A stretch of 9,685 bases of DNA from Actinomycetota bacterium (GTDB lineage Bacteria; Actinomycetota; Thermoleophilia; Gaiellales; Gaiellaceae). Each line of letters starts with the position of its first letter. Position 1 is the first letter of the stretch. The translations under genes and the position numbers were made by a program. The notes under the pieces are model-generated. The model made no database searches and was not told the origin of the DNA. It worked only from the letters and a program-made list of their open reading frames with translations. This document shows, piece after piece, positions 1 through 7,463 of the stretch. The stretch lies in assembly GCA_005883235.1 (NCBI GenBank), contig VAYE01000058.1, positions 1 to 9,685 of the forward strand. Direction: 5' to 3'.

Positions 1-189
1 GGCGACCTCGCGGCGGAGGTCCGGCACGACCTCATCGACGAGTACCGGCTCATGGTCTTCCCCGTTGTGCTCGGCACCGGGAAGCGCCTGTTCACCGAAG
101 GCGCCGACAGGTTCCCGCTTCAGGTCGTCGACCTGCGGCAGACCGGTGAGGTCGTGATCCTTACGCTGCGGCGCGGCCAGGAGGAGTGA
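1..189 (+). CDS. RibD C-terminal / dihydrofolate reductase-like protein, 3' fragment
   Basis: Only the last 62 codons are in the window; the gene enters from the left edge in frame 1 and ends at TGA 187-189. The fragment reads ...DEYRLMVFPVVLGTGKRLF..., followed by a short strand ending VVILTLRRGQEE. The sequence VxPVVLGxGKRLF is the characteristic C-terminal signature of the RibD_C/DHFR-like family (small NADPH-dependent reductases related to the riboflavin pathway reductase). Most actinobacterial members of this type are stand-alone proteins of unknown substrate, so a riboflavin role should not be assumed. The last 29 bases overlap the 3' end of the convergent ArsR-like gene. The missing N-terminus carries the cofactor-binding part, so activity cannot be judged. 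Confidence 0.85.
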   Translation, partial: GDLAAEVRHDLIDEYRLMVFPVVLGTGKRLFTEGADRFPLQVVDLRQTGEVVILTLRRGQEE

Positions 190-850
190 GGCCGAACGCG
201 TCGGCGAAGCCCGTTTCACCGGCCGGCGTCACACGCACCGCGCGGGTGCAGTCCAGCCGCTCCACCCAGCCGAGCTCGAACGAGCGCGCGGCGAGCGCGG
301 CGCCGAGCTTCCCGGCCGCGTGGGGACGGCGCTCGCTCCAGTCGAGGCACGAGCGGAAGAGCGGGCGGCGGCCAGGGATCGAGTCGAGATCGACGCCGAG
401 GTTCGCGAGCGTCTCGACGCCGCGATCGGTGACGTGCTCGTCGGCCACGACGCCCCGCTCGAGCAGGGCGTCCATCAGCGCCGTCCCAAGCCAGCCGGCG
501 AGGTGGTCGTAGCAGGTGCGCGCGGACCGAAGCGCCTCGACGCGGGTCGCCTGACGCAGCGAGCGCACGGGCTCGGGCGGCGCGATGCGGGCGAGCGCCT
601 CGAGCGCCTCCGCGACCTCCGGCCCTCGCAGCCTGAAGTAGCGGCGCCGACCGCGGCTCTCGGCGGCGATGAGCCCGCCGTCGACGAGCCGCGCGAGGTG
701 CCCGCTCGCCGTCGAGGGCACCACGCCGGCCTCGGCGGCGAGGGCGCTCGCCGGCAGCGCGCGGCCGTCGCCGAGCGCCGCGAGCATGCGCGCCCGAGCC
801 GGCTCGGCGAGGAGCGTTCCGACCGCCGCGAGGTCCGCGTCTCCGTCCAC
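161..850 (-). CDS. ArsR-like winged-helix transcriptional regulator
   Basis: This 229-residue protein has an ArsR/SmtB-type winged helix at about residues 8-75. The segment LAEPARARMLAAL is the first helix, PSTASGHLARLVDGGL the recognition helix and ESRGRRRYFRL the wing. A C-terminal domain (about 100-220) carries RTCYDHLAGWLG, RPLFRSCLDWSERRPH and VRVTPAGE, a layout known from long ArsR-type regulators rather than the ~100-residue metal sensors. Cysteines 113, 168 and 201 could form a thiol or metal site, but this is inference. The GTG start at 848-850 lies 9 nt downstream of the MFS stop, so the two form a probable exporter/repressor pair. No good Shine-Dalgarno is seen; TAGCCT precedes the start by 6 nt, and a perfect dyad at 875-890 is a candidate autoregulatory operator. 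The ligand is unknown. Confidence 0.9.
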   Translation of the reverse strand: MDGDADLAAVGTLLAEPARARMLAALGDGRALPASALAAEAGVVPSTASGHLARLVDGGLIAAESRGRRRYFRLRGPEVAEALEALARIAPPEPVRSLRQATRVEALRSARTCYDHLAGWLGTALMDALLERGVVADEHVTDRGVETLANLGVDLDSIPGRRPLFRSCLDWSERRPHAAGKLGAALAARSFELGWVERLDCTRAVRVTPAGETGFADAFGLTPPGRAAA

Positions 851-856
851 GACCCG

Positions 857-862
857 AGGCTA
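857..862 (-). promoter_or_regulatory. candidate -10 box (TAGCCT) of the ArsR-like gene
   Basis: On the minus strand the bases read TAGCCT, then six bases, then GTG at 850. A TAnnnT hexamer 6-7 nt before a start codon is the usual geometry of leaderless actinobacterial promoters. The TAG of the box is also the stop codon of the MFS gene. No convincing -35 hexamer is visible. Inference from sequence only. Confidence 0.4.
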
Positions 863-874
863 GCGCGTCATCCG

Positions 875-890
875 TTCGGTCCAGACCGAA
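875..890. promoter_or_regulatory. perfect 7-2-7 inverted repeat, candidate operator
   Basis: TTCGGTCCAGACCGAA consists of TTCGGTC and its exact reverse complement GACCGAA, separated by CA. It lies inside the last codons of the MFS gene, 25-40 bases upstream of the GTG start of the ArsR-like gene, where a -35 region would be expected. ArsR-family proteins bind short dyads of this type, so it is a reasonable autoregulatory operator. Its coding location means it could also be chance. Confidence 0.4.
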
Positions 891-1973
891 ACGACGGCGA
901 GGAGCTCGAGCCCAGCGGCGACGCCGCAGAGCGCGGCGACGCTCCCAGTCGCGGCGAGGATCGCGCCGCCGAGTCCGCTTCCGAGCGCGACGCCGCCGTA
1001 CAACGCCGATGCGTTCAGCGAGAGGAGGAAGCCGGTGTCGCCGCCCGCCCCGAGCAACCGGTGCTGCTGCGGCGGCGTGATCGCCCACGTGCCCAGGGCG
1101 TAGAGCGCGACGAGCGCGGCAGTCTCCGTACGACCGGCTGCGGCGGCCAGGCCCGCCAGGGCGGCGGCGACGAGGACGAGGCCGCCGACGAGCGCCGCGC
1201 GCGACCCTCTCGTGTCGGTGAGACGACCGGCCGCCGCGGCGCCGGCGATCCCGACCAGGCCGAAGAGGAGCAGGAAGGCGGCAAGCCCGGCCGTGCCGAC
1301 GGAGGCCCTGCGCGCGAGGACGACGGCGACGTAGGTGAAGAACGTGAAGCTCCCGGTCGCCCAGACGAGGGTCGTCACGAGCGTCATCAGGACTCCGGCG
1401 CGCGCAGGCACCGTCGGAGGCGCCTCCGTCCGCGGAAGCGAGATCGCCGCCGCGGCGATCACAGCGGAGGCGATCGCGACGGCGTAGAAGACGGCACGCC
1501 AGCCGATCGCGCCGCCGACGAAGGTGCCGAGCGGGACGCCGAGCGCGATCGCCGCCGAGGAGCCGCCGACGACGACCGCAAGCGCCCGGCCGCGGCGCTC
1601 CTCGCCCACCGCCCGAGCGGCGACGAGCGCAGCGGTCGGCATGAAGACGCCGGCGCACGCGGCCGCGAGGATCCGCGCGCCGAGGAGCGCCGCGTACGAG
1701 GGCGCGGCCGCGGTCGCCGCGTTCGCGACGGCGAAGAGCGCGAGCGCCGCGGCGGCGAGCCGTTCCGGTCGCACCGCCCGCGCCGCCCGCACGATCAACG
1801 GCGCGCCGACCGCGTACACGACGCCGAAGACCGTCAGCGCCTGGCCGGCCGTGGCGGGCGATACCTCGAGCGAGCGCGCGATCTGGCGCAGCAGCCCGAC
1901 GACGAGGGTCCCGTCCGCGGCGACGACGAACGCGCCGAGCGCGAGGATCGCGAGCGCGCGGGCCTTCAGCGGC

Positions 1974-2639
<666 letters not shown>

Positions 2640-2645
2640 GGCGCG

Positions 2646-2655
2646 AGTCTAGACT
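2646..2655. promoter_or_regulatory. palindromic bidirectional -10 candidate between fabI and the protease
   Basis: AGTCTAGACT is a perfect 10-bp palindrome in the 17 bp separating the fabI GTG (2639) and the protease TTG (2657). It presents TAGACT on both strands. On the minus strand six bases separate TAGACT from the fabI GTG. On the plus strand seven bases separate it from a second in-frame TTG at 2663. This fits two divergent leaderless promoters sharing one -10 element. No -35 hexamers are clear. It could instead be an operator. Confidence 0.45.
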
Positions 2656-2656
2656 G

Positions 2657-5600
2657 TTGCTCTTGCGCCGCCGCATCGCTCTCTCGACGCTCGCAGCGGC
2701 GCTCGTCGCCGCCGCTCCGGCCGCGGCGCAGCTCGTCCCGATCGACCGTCACGCGCTCCCGCGACTCCGCGCCGGCGTCGTCCACGTCCCGCGCGGCCAT
2801 GCCCACGGCCGGGTGCGCGTGATCGTCACGCTGAAGCTGCTGCCGCTCGCCACCGCGTTCGGGCGGAGCCCCGCCGCGTTCGCCGGCCGGCGCCTTGACG
2901 TCGCGAGCGCCTCCTCGCGCGCGTACCTGGCCCGCCTGGACGCCGCGCAGCGCGTCGCGGTCGCGCGGTTGCGGCGAGCGATCCCCGAGGCGACGGTCTC
3001 GCGCCGATTCCGGATCGTCCTCGACGGCGTCACCGTGTCGCTCCCGGTGCGACGGCTGCCGCGGCTCGCGGCCCTCGGCTTCGTCCGGAAGGTCTACCCC
3101 AGCATGCGCTACACGCTGAGCCTCGACCGAAGCCCGTCGCTGATCGGCGCGGACGCGCTCCACGCAGCTACCGGCGCGCGCGGCCAGGGCATGAAGATCG
3201 GCGTCGTCGACGACGGGGTCGACCAGACGAACCCGTTCTTCAACCCTGCGGGCTACTCGTACCCGTCCGGCTTCCCGAAGGGCGACACCGCCTTCACGAC
3301 GCCGAAGGTGATCGTCGCGCGCGCCTTCCCCGGCCCGGGCTCGGGTGCGCGGGGCCGCCTTCCGCTCGACCGGCAGGAGTCGTTCCACGGGACGCACGTG
3401 GCCGGCATCGCCGCCGGCGACGAGGGGACGAACGCGCCAGCCGGCGCCGACCACCCGCCCGTCACCGGCCTGAGCGGCGTCGCTCCGCGCGCGTGGATCG
3501 GCAACTACCGCGTCTTCACGATCCCGACCCCGATCGGCGACGTCGTGAACACGCCCGAGATCGTGGCCGCGTTCGAGTCGGCGGTCGCCGACGGCATGAA
3601 CGTGATCAACTTCTCCGGCGGCGGCCCCGAGTCGGACCCGTCCACCGACGCGACGATCGAGATGGCGCGCAACACGGCCGCGGCCGGCGTCGTGCCCGTG
3701 ATCGCGGCGGGGAACGACCGCGACGACTTCGGCCTCGGCAGCGTCGCCTCGCCGGGGACGGCGCCGGCGGCGATCACCGTCGCGGCGGTCACGAACAACC
3801 ACGTCTTCGCGCCTGCGCTCTCGGTGACGGCGCCGAGCGCGCCCGACACGCTCCGTCAGATCCCGATCGAGAAGGCCTCGACCCCGGCGGCCTGGTCCGT
3901 GAGCGACCAGACGCTCGTCGACGTCGGCTCGGTCGTCGGCCCGAACGGCCAGCCGGTCGAGCGGCACCTCTGCGGACCGCCGGAGAACCCGAACGGGCCG
4001 GTGCAGCCGTTGCCGTCGCACTCGCTCGACGGTGCGATCGTCCTCGTCTCGCGCGGGCTCTGCACCTTCACCTCGAAGGCCGACCGCGCGAAGGCGGCCG
4101 GCGCGATCGGGATCGTCCTCGTCGACAACCGCCCGGGGAACCCGAACCCGATCCCGATCCGGCTGTCGATTCCCGCCGGGATGATCTCCGACCTCGACGG
4201 CGCCCGCCTGCGCGACTTCTTGGCGGGGACGAGCGGCCGAGCGCCGGTCCGGATCGGGAACGACCCGCTCGACATCGAGAACGGCCGCGGCGACGTCATG
4301 ACGAGCTTCTCCTCGGCCGGGCCGACCGACTTCGGCCACCTGCTCAAGCCGGACGTGTCCGCGCCGGGCGGGCAGATCCTGTCCTCGACGCTGCCCGAGT
4401 TCACGGGCGGTTCGCCGTTCGCCGTCTTCGACGGGACGAGCATGGCGACCCCCCACGTCGCCGGCTCGGCCGCGCTCCTCCTCCAGCTCCATCCGACGTG
4501 GTCGGCGCAGCAGGTGAAGTCCGCGCTCGTCTCCACCGCAGGCCCGGCCTGGTCGGACACGGCCCAGACGCACGAGGCGCCGGTGCTCCTCGAGGGCGGC
4601 GGGCTCGTGAACCTGCCGCGCGCCGCGAACCCGCTCGTCTTCACCGACCCCACGTCGCTCTCGTTCGCCGACCTGGACGTGAACGGCGGCGCGCAGACGC
4701 GGAGCCAGGTCGTCCGCCTGACCGACGCGAACGGCGGCGTGGGCACGTGGGTCGTCTCGGTCGCGCCCCAGTCTGCGAGCGCGGGAGCGACGGTCGACGT
4801 GCCCGGGACGGTGACGCTCGCACCCGGCGGCGAGACCGACTTCACCGTCGCCGTCCGGGCCTCGGCGGACGCGGCGAAGGGTGACGACTACGGCTTCGTC
4901 GTGCTCCGGCAGGGCACGCAGACGCGCCGCATCCCGTACCTCTTCCTCGTCACGCGGCCCGGGCTCGAAGGCGCGACGGCGAAACCGCTGAAGACGCTCC
5001 AGACGGGCGACACGCGCACCGGAACCTCACGCGCCGACCTCTACCGCTTCCCCGACGCGCCGTTCGGCCCCGCGCCGAACTACCTCGCCGGGCCGACCGA
5101 GGCCGAGACCGGCGCGGAGCAGGTCTACGTCACGCACCTCGACCGGAAGGTCGCGAACGTCGGGGTCTCGGTGCTCCTCCAGACGGCGCGATCCGAGATC
5201 GACCCGTTCTTCCTCGGCGCGCAGGACGAGAACACCGTCCAGGGCTACGCCGGGACGCCCGTGAACGCCAACGGGCTGATGTTCGACTACCGCCTCGACG
5301 TCGAGGCGGCCGGCGCGCAGTTCCCGGCCCCGAAGGACTACTACGTCTCGGTCGACTCGGCCAGCGACCTCTTCAGCGGCGAGCCGCTGCCCGGGCGCTA
5401 CGTGCTCCGCTCGTGGGTGAACGACGTCCGGCCGCCGACCGTGAAGCTCTTGACCACGCATGTCTCGACCGGCCGGCCGACGATCGCCGCGCGCGTCCTC
5501 GACGCGGGCTCCGGCGTCGACCCGCTCTCGCTCGTGATCGGCTACAAGCGCGTGCTGGTCGGCGTGGCAGCGTACGACCCGACGAGCGGGCTCGCGCTCT

Positions 5601-6034
5601 TCCCGCTCCCGGCGGCCGCGCCGAAGCTGACCGGCCGGACGGCCGCGACGCTCGAGGCCTCCGACTACCAGGAGACGAAGAACGTCAACACATCCGGCTC
5701 GGAGATCATGCCCAACACCGCCTTCAAGGCCGTGCACGTCGCAGCCTCGGCCCGGCCGGCGGTGAGCTGGCTCGCGCCGGATGCCACCGCGGGCTGCGTC
5801 AAGGGGAAGGTCGGCTTGATCGTCGACGCGAGCTCGCCGCGGAAGATCGCCTCGGTGCGCTTCTACGACGGGAAGCGGCGGATCGGCACCGTCCGCAAGG
5901 GCCAGATCGGCCTCTACGTCGGCACGTGGAAGACCGCGAAGGCGAAGCGCGGCGCGCACACGCTGCGAGCGGTCGCGAGTGACGCCGGCGGCCACACGGC
6001 GGGCGCCCGCGAGCGCGTCCGCGTCTGCCGCTGA
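2657..6034 (+). CDS. secreted subtilisin-like (S8) serine protease with PA domain and C-terminal beta-sandwich domains
   Basis: This 1125-residue secreted protease starts with a signal peptide (LLRRR, hydrophobic stretch, APAAA near residue 24). A propeptide-like region follows (about 45-150, ending FVRKVYPSM). The catalytic triad is D185 (VVDDGVD), H244 (HGTHVAG) and S595 (DGTSMATPHVAG), with oxyanion-hole N353 (AAGND). A PA domain, about 400-545, is inserted between N353 and S595 and contains C439 and C469, a likely disulfide. Downstream come an Fn3-like sandwich (about 660-771), a region of unknown fold (about 772-1030) and an Ig-like end domain (about 1032-1125) whose C1047 and C1124 could pair. 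No LPxTG or terminal membrane helix is present, so release outside the cell is expected. TTG 2657 gives the longest form; TTG 2663 fits the promoter geometry better. The stop overlaps the SDR start. Confidence 0.93.
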   Translation: MLLRRRIALSTLAAALVAAAPAAAQLVPIDRHALPRLRAGVVHVPRGHAHGRVRVIVTLKLLPLATAFGRSPAAFAGRRLDVASASSRAYLARLDAAQRVAVARLRRAIPEATVSRRFRIVLDGVTVSLPVRRLPRLAALGFVRKVYPSMRYTLSLDRSPSLIGADALHAATGARGQGMKIGVVDDGVDQTNPFFNPAGYSYPSGFPKGDTAFTTPKVIVARAFPGPGSGARGRLPLDRQESFHGTHVAGIAAGDEGTNAPAGADHPPVTGLSGVAPRAWIGNYRVFTIPTPIGDVVNTPEIVAAFESAVADGMNVINFSGGGPESDPSTDATIEMARNTAAAGVVPVIAAGNDRDDFGLGSVASPGTAPAAITVAAVTNNHVFAPALSVTAPSAPDTLRQIPIEKASTPAAWSVSDQTLVDVGSVVGPNGQPVERHLCGPPENPNGPVQPLPSHSLDGAIVLVSRGLCTFTSKADRAKAAGAIGIVLVDNRPGNPNPIPIRLSIPAGMISDLDGARLRDFLAGTSGRAPVRIGNDPLDIENGRGDVMTSFSSAGPTDFGHLLKPDVSAPGGQILSSTLPEFTGGSPFAVFDGTSMATPHVAGSAALLLQLHPTWSAQQVKSALVSTAGPAWSDTAQTHEAPVLLEGGGLVNLPRAANPLVFTDPTSLSFADLDVNGGAQTRSQVVRLTDANGGVGTWVVSVAPQSASAGATVDVPGTVTLAPGGETDFTVAVRASADAAKGDDYGFVVLRQGTQTRRIPYLFLVTRPGLEGATAKPLKTLQTGDTRTGTSRADLYRFPDAPFGPAPNYLAGPTEAETGAEQVYVTHLDRKVANVGVSVLLQTARSEIDPFFLGAQDENTVQGYAGTPVNANGLMFDYRLDVEAAGAQFPAPKDYYVSVDSASDLFSGEPLPGRYVLRSWVNDVRPPTVKLLTTHVSTGRPTIAARVLDAGSGVDPLSLVIGYKRVLVGVAAYDPTSGLALFPLPAAAPKLTGRTAATLEASDYQETKNVNTSGSEIMPNTAFKAVHVAASARPAVSWLAPDATAGCVKGKVGLIVDASSPRKIASVRFYDGKRRIGTVRKGQIGLYVGTWKTAKAKRGAHTLRAVASDAGGHTAGARERVRVCR

Positions 6035-6810
6035 GCGTCGAGCGCCGCGTCGCCGTCGTCACCGGCGCCTCGAGCGGGATCGGCGCGGCGATCGCCCGCG
6101 AGCTCGCCGCCAGGGGGGACCGCTGCGTCCTCGTCGCGCGGCGCGAGGACCGGCTCCGCGCGCTCGCCGAGGAGCTCGACGGCGAGCACGAGGTCTGCGA
6201 CGTCTCCGACCGGGAGGCGGTCGAGCGCACGGCGGCGGCGGTGCGGGAGCGCCATCCGCGGATCCACGTCCTCGTCTGCAACGCGGGCATCCCCGGCCGG
6301 CGGAGCTTCCTCGAGGTCGAGCCGGAGCGCCTGGAGCAGCTCGTCCGCACGAACTACCTGAGCGGCGTCTGGTGCCTGCGCGCGTTCCTCCCCGCGCTCG
6401 AAGCCGCGGGCCGCGCAGACGTCGTGAACGTCGTCTCGGTCGCGGGCGGCGTCGCGTTCGCGCCCTCGGGGCCGTACTCGGCCTCGAAGCACGCGCAGCT
6501 CGCGTTCTCGCGCGCCGTCGCCGCCGAGCTCGGCCCGCGCGGCATCCGCGTCCACACCGTGAACCCGGGCTTCGTGGAGACGGAGGGCTTCCCGCAGCGG
6601 AAGGGGCTCTCGAGCCCGCTCTTCCGGCGGCTCGTGATCGAGCCGGAGGACGTGGCCCGGCACGTCGTCCGCTCGCTCGAGCGCGGCCCGAGCGAGACGT
6701 ACGTGCCTGCGTGGTTCCGCGTCTTCCCGGTGGTGCAGGCGCTCGCGCCCGGGCTCGTCCGCCGGCTCGCGCCGAAATCGGCCTATCGAAAGCGCCCCGA
6801 ATCGCACTAG
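6031..6810 (+). CDS. SDR-family NAD(P)-dependent oxidoreductase (CTG start)
   Basis: This is a classical short-chain dehydrogenase/reductase of 259 residues. It shows TGASSGIG (11-18) for cofactor binding, LVARRED after the second strand (Arg there usually favours NADP), CNAG (83-86), N108, S136 in NVVSVAG, and Y149-x3-K153 in PYSASK, so the catalytic tetrad is complete. The substrate cannot be read from the sequence. Between the in-frame TGA at 5980-5982 and the glycine motif there is no ATG, GTG or TTG; the only candidates are CTG 6025 and CTG 6031. CTG 6031 overlaps the protease TGA as CTGA and places the protein start five residues before VAVVTG, as usual for the family. The first conventional start, GTG 6241, would delete the whole cofactor motif. 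Translational coupling to the protease is inferred. MarR follows after 12 nt. Confidence 0.85.
   Translation: MSVERRVAVVTGASSGIGAAIARELAARGDRCVLVARREDRLRALAEELDGEHEVCDVSDREAVERTAAAVRERHPRIHVLVCNAGIPGRRSFLEVEPERLEQLVRTNYLSGVWCLRAFLPALEAAGRADVVNVVSVAGGVAFAPSGPYSASKHAQLAFSRAVAAELGPRGIRVHTVNPGFVETEGFPQRKGLSSPLFRRLVIEPEDVARHVVRSLERGPSETYVPAWFRVFPVVQALAPGLVRRLAPKSAYRKRPESH
6771..6782. repeat. short inverted repeat upstream of the MarR gene
   Basis: GCCGAAATCGGC has perfect 5-bp arms around AA. It lies in the last codons of the SDR gene, about 40 bp before the MarR ATG, and further ATCG-containing words follow up to the start (6785, 6800, 6812). It could be part of a MarR operator, but at this GC content a 5-bp dyad is weak evidence. 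Confidence 0.2.
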
Positions 6811-6813
6811 TAT
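6808..6813 (+). promoter_or_regulatory. candidate -10 box (TAGTAT) of the MarR gene
   Basis: TAGTAT matches TAnnnT and four of six bases of TATAAT, in a locally AT-richer patch. Its TAG is the stop codon of the SDR gene. Nine bases separate it from the ATG at 6823, so the transcript would have a leader of only a few bases; GGCAGG before the ATG could act as a weak ribosome binding site on a longer transcript. Confidence 0.4.
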
Positions 6814-6822
6814 CGGCAGGCG

Positions 6823-7236
6823 ATGGACGGCGAGCGGCTGACTGCCGAGGCCGCGATGCGAGGCGCGGACTTCCGGGCCGCGCTCCGGCGGTTCCTGCGC
6901 CGAAGCGAGCGCATCGCGCGCTCTTCGGGGCTGACGCCGCAGCGCTACCTGCTCCTGCTGATGATCAAGGGCGCCCCCGGCGGCTCGGAGCAGTCGACGG
7001 TGACCGAGCTGGCGGAGCGGCTCCAGCTCGCCCAGAGCACGGTGACAGAGCTCGTCCGCCGCGCCGAGGAGGTCGGCCTCGTCGGGCGGGAGACGTCCGC
7101 CGTCGACGGCCGCGTCGCGCACCTGCGTCTGACCGAGGAGGGCGAGCGGCGCCTGGCCAGGTCGTTCACGAGCCTCGCCGGCGAGCGCGACGCGCTGCGC
7201 GCGACCTTCGCGCACCTCGACGAGTCGACGTCCTAG
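6823..7236 (+). CDS. MarR-family transcriptional regulator
   Basis: The 137-residue protein fits the MarR family in size and layout. An N-terminal helix region (10-35) for dimerisation is followed by GLTPQRYLLLLMI (36-48), TVTELAERLQLAQSTVTELVRRAEEVGLV (59-87) as helix-turn-helix with recognition helix near 70-82, and a wing RETSAVDGRVAHLRLTEEG (89-107). The wing holds the D95-x-R97 pair typical of the family. A C-terminal helix completes the dimer interface. MarR proteins usually repress nearby genes and are released by small aromatic ligands or oxidation; no cysteine is present, so thiol oxidation is unlikely. ATG 6823 is the start. The gene follows the SDR stop by 12 nt and may control the protease-SDR-MarR run or itself. 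Its TAG stop shares CTAG with the convergent selenoprotein gene. Confidence 0.92.
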   Translation: MDGERLTAEAAMRGADFRAALRRFLRRSERIARSSGLTPQRYLLLLMIKGAPGGSEQSTVTELAERLQLAQSTVTELVRRAEEVGLVGRETSAVDGRVAHLRLTEEGERRLARSFTSLAGERDALRATFAHLDESTS

Positions 7237-7457
7237 GCGCTCGCGCGAAGCGCCGCGAGAACCTCGCCGGCCTCCGGGAAGCGGTGGGTCTCGGCCTTCG
7301 AGAACACGAGCCGCCCGTCCGCGTTCACGTCGAACTGCCCCTTCCCGCCTCGAAAGGCCTCGGCGTCGAAGCCCTCGCCGTTCAGCTCGGCCACGAGACT
7401 CGCGGCCCGTTCGTCGTAACCGTCTCAGACGGGGCAGTAGAAGACTTCGACGCGCAT
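7233..7457 (-). CDS. SelW/Rdx-family selenoprotein with in-frame TGA (CxxU)
   Basis: Read through one TGA, this frame gives 74 residues beginning MRVEVFYCPVU. It then continues DGYDERAASLVAELNGEG, FDAEAFRGGKGQFDVNADG and RLVFSKAETHRFPEAGEVLAAL, ending at TAG 7233-7235. Rdx/SelW proteins are small thioredoxin-fold redox proteins with beta-CxxC/U-helix at the N-terminus, then G-G-x-F-x-V-x-x-DG-x-L-x-(W/F)-S-(R/K) and FPE. All of these elements are present, and the TGA (7425-7427) falls at the redox position, giving C8-P-V-U11. A hairpin with a GUC loop lies 17 nt downstream of the TGA (7389-7407). The ATG at 7455-7457 has TAGGCT six bases upstream and follows the methyltransferase stop by 9 nt. 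The alternative is a Cys-to-stop mutation in a CxxC protein. Selenocysteine also requires selABCD genes elsewhere in the genome, which cannot be checked here. Confidence 0.82.
7389..7407 (-). promoter_or_regulatory. candidate bacterial SECIS hairpin
   Basis: In the mRNA the 19 bases form an 8-bp stem, GGCCGCGA paired with UCGUGGCC (one G-U pair), closed by the triloop GUC. The stem starts 17 nt and the loop 25 nt after the UGA. Known bacterial SECIS elements have a small apical loop with a G in the first two positions, about 16-37 nt after the UGA, and SelB binds that loop; the loop context A-GUC-U resembles AGGUCU of E. coli fdhF. Function is inferred. Confidence 0.65.
7420..7432 (-). repeat. 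perfect hairpin with the UGA codon as its loop
   Basis: The mRNA reads CCGUC-UGA-GACGG: a 5-bp perfect stem whose 3-nt loop is exactly the selenocysteine codon. The element is directly visible. Whether it contributes to recoding, for example by delaying release-factor access, or is chance is unknown. Confidence 0.45.
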
Positions 7458-7463
7458 CGCCCA

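Noticed and set aside
6241..6810. SDR beginning at GTG 6241
   Set aside because: It would remove the TGASSGIG cofactor motif encoded in the same open frame just upstream.
7233..7457. Selenoprotein region read as a nonsense-mutated CxxC pseudogene
   Set aside because: Possible, but the rest of the frame is intact, the stop falls exactly at the redox position and a SECIS-like loop is at the right distance; kept only as the alternative.
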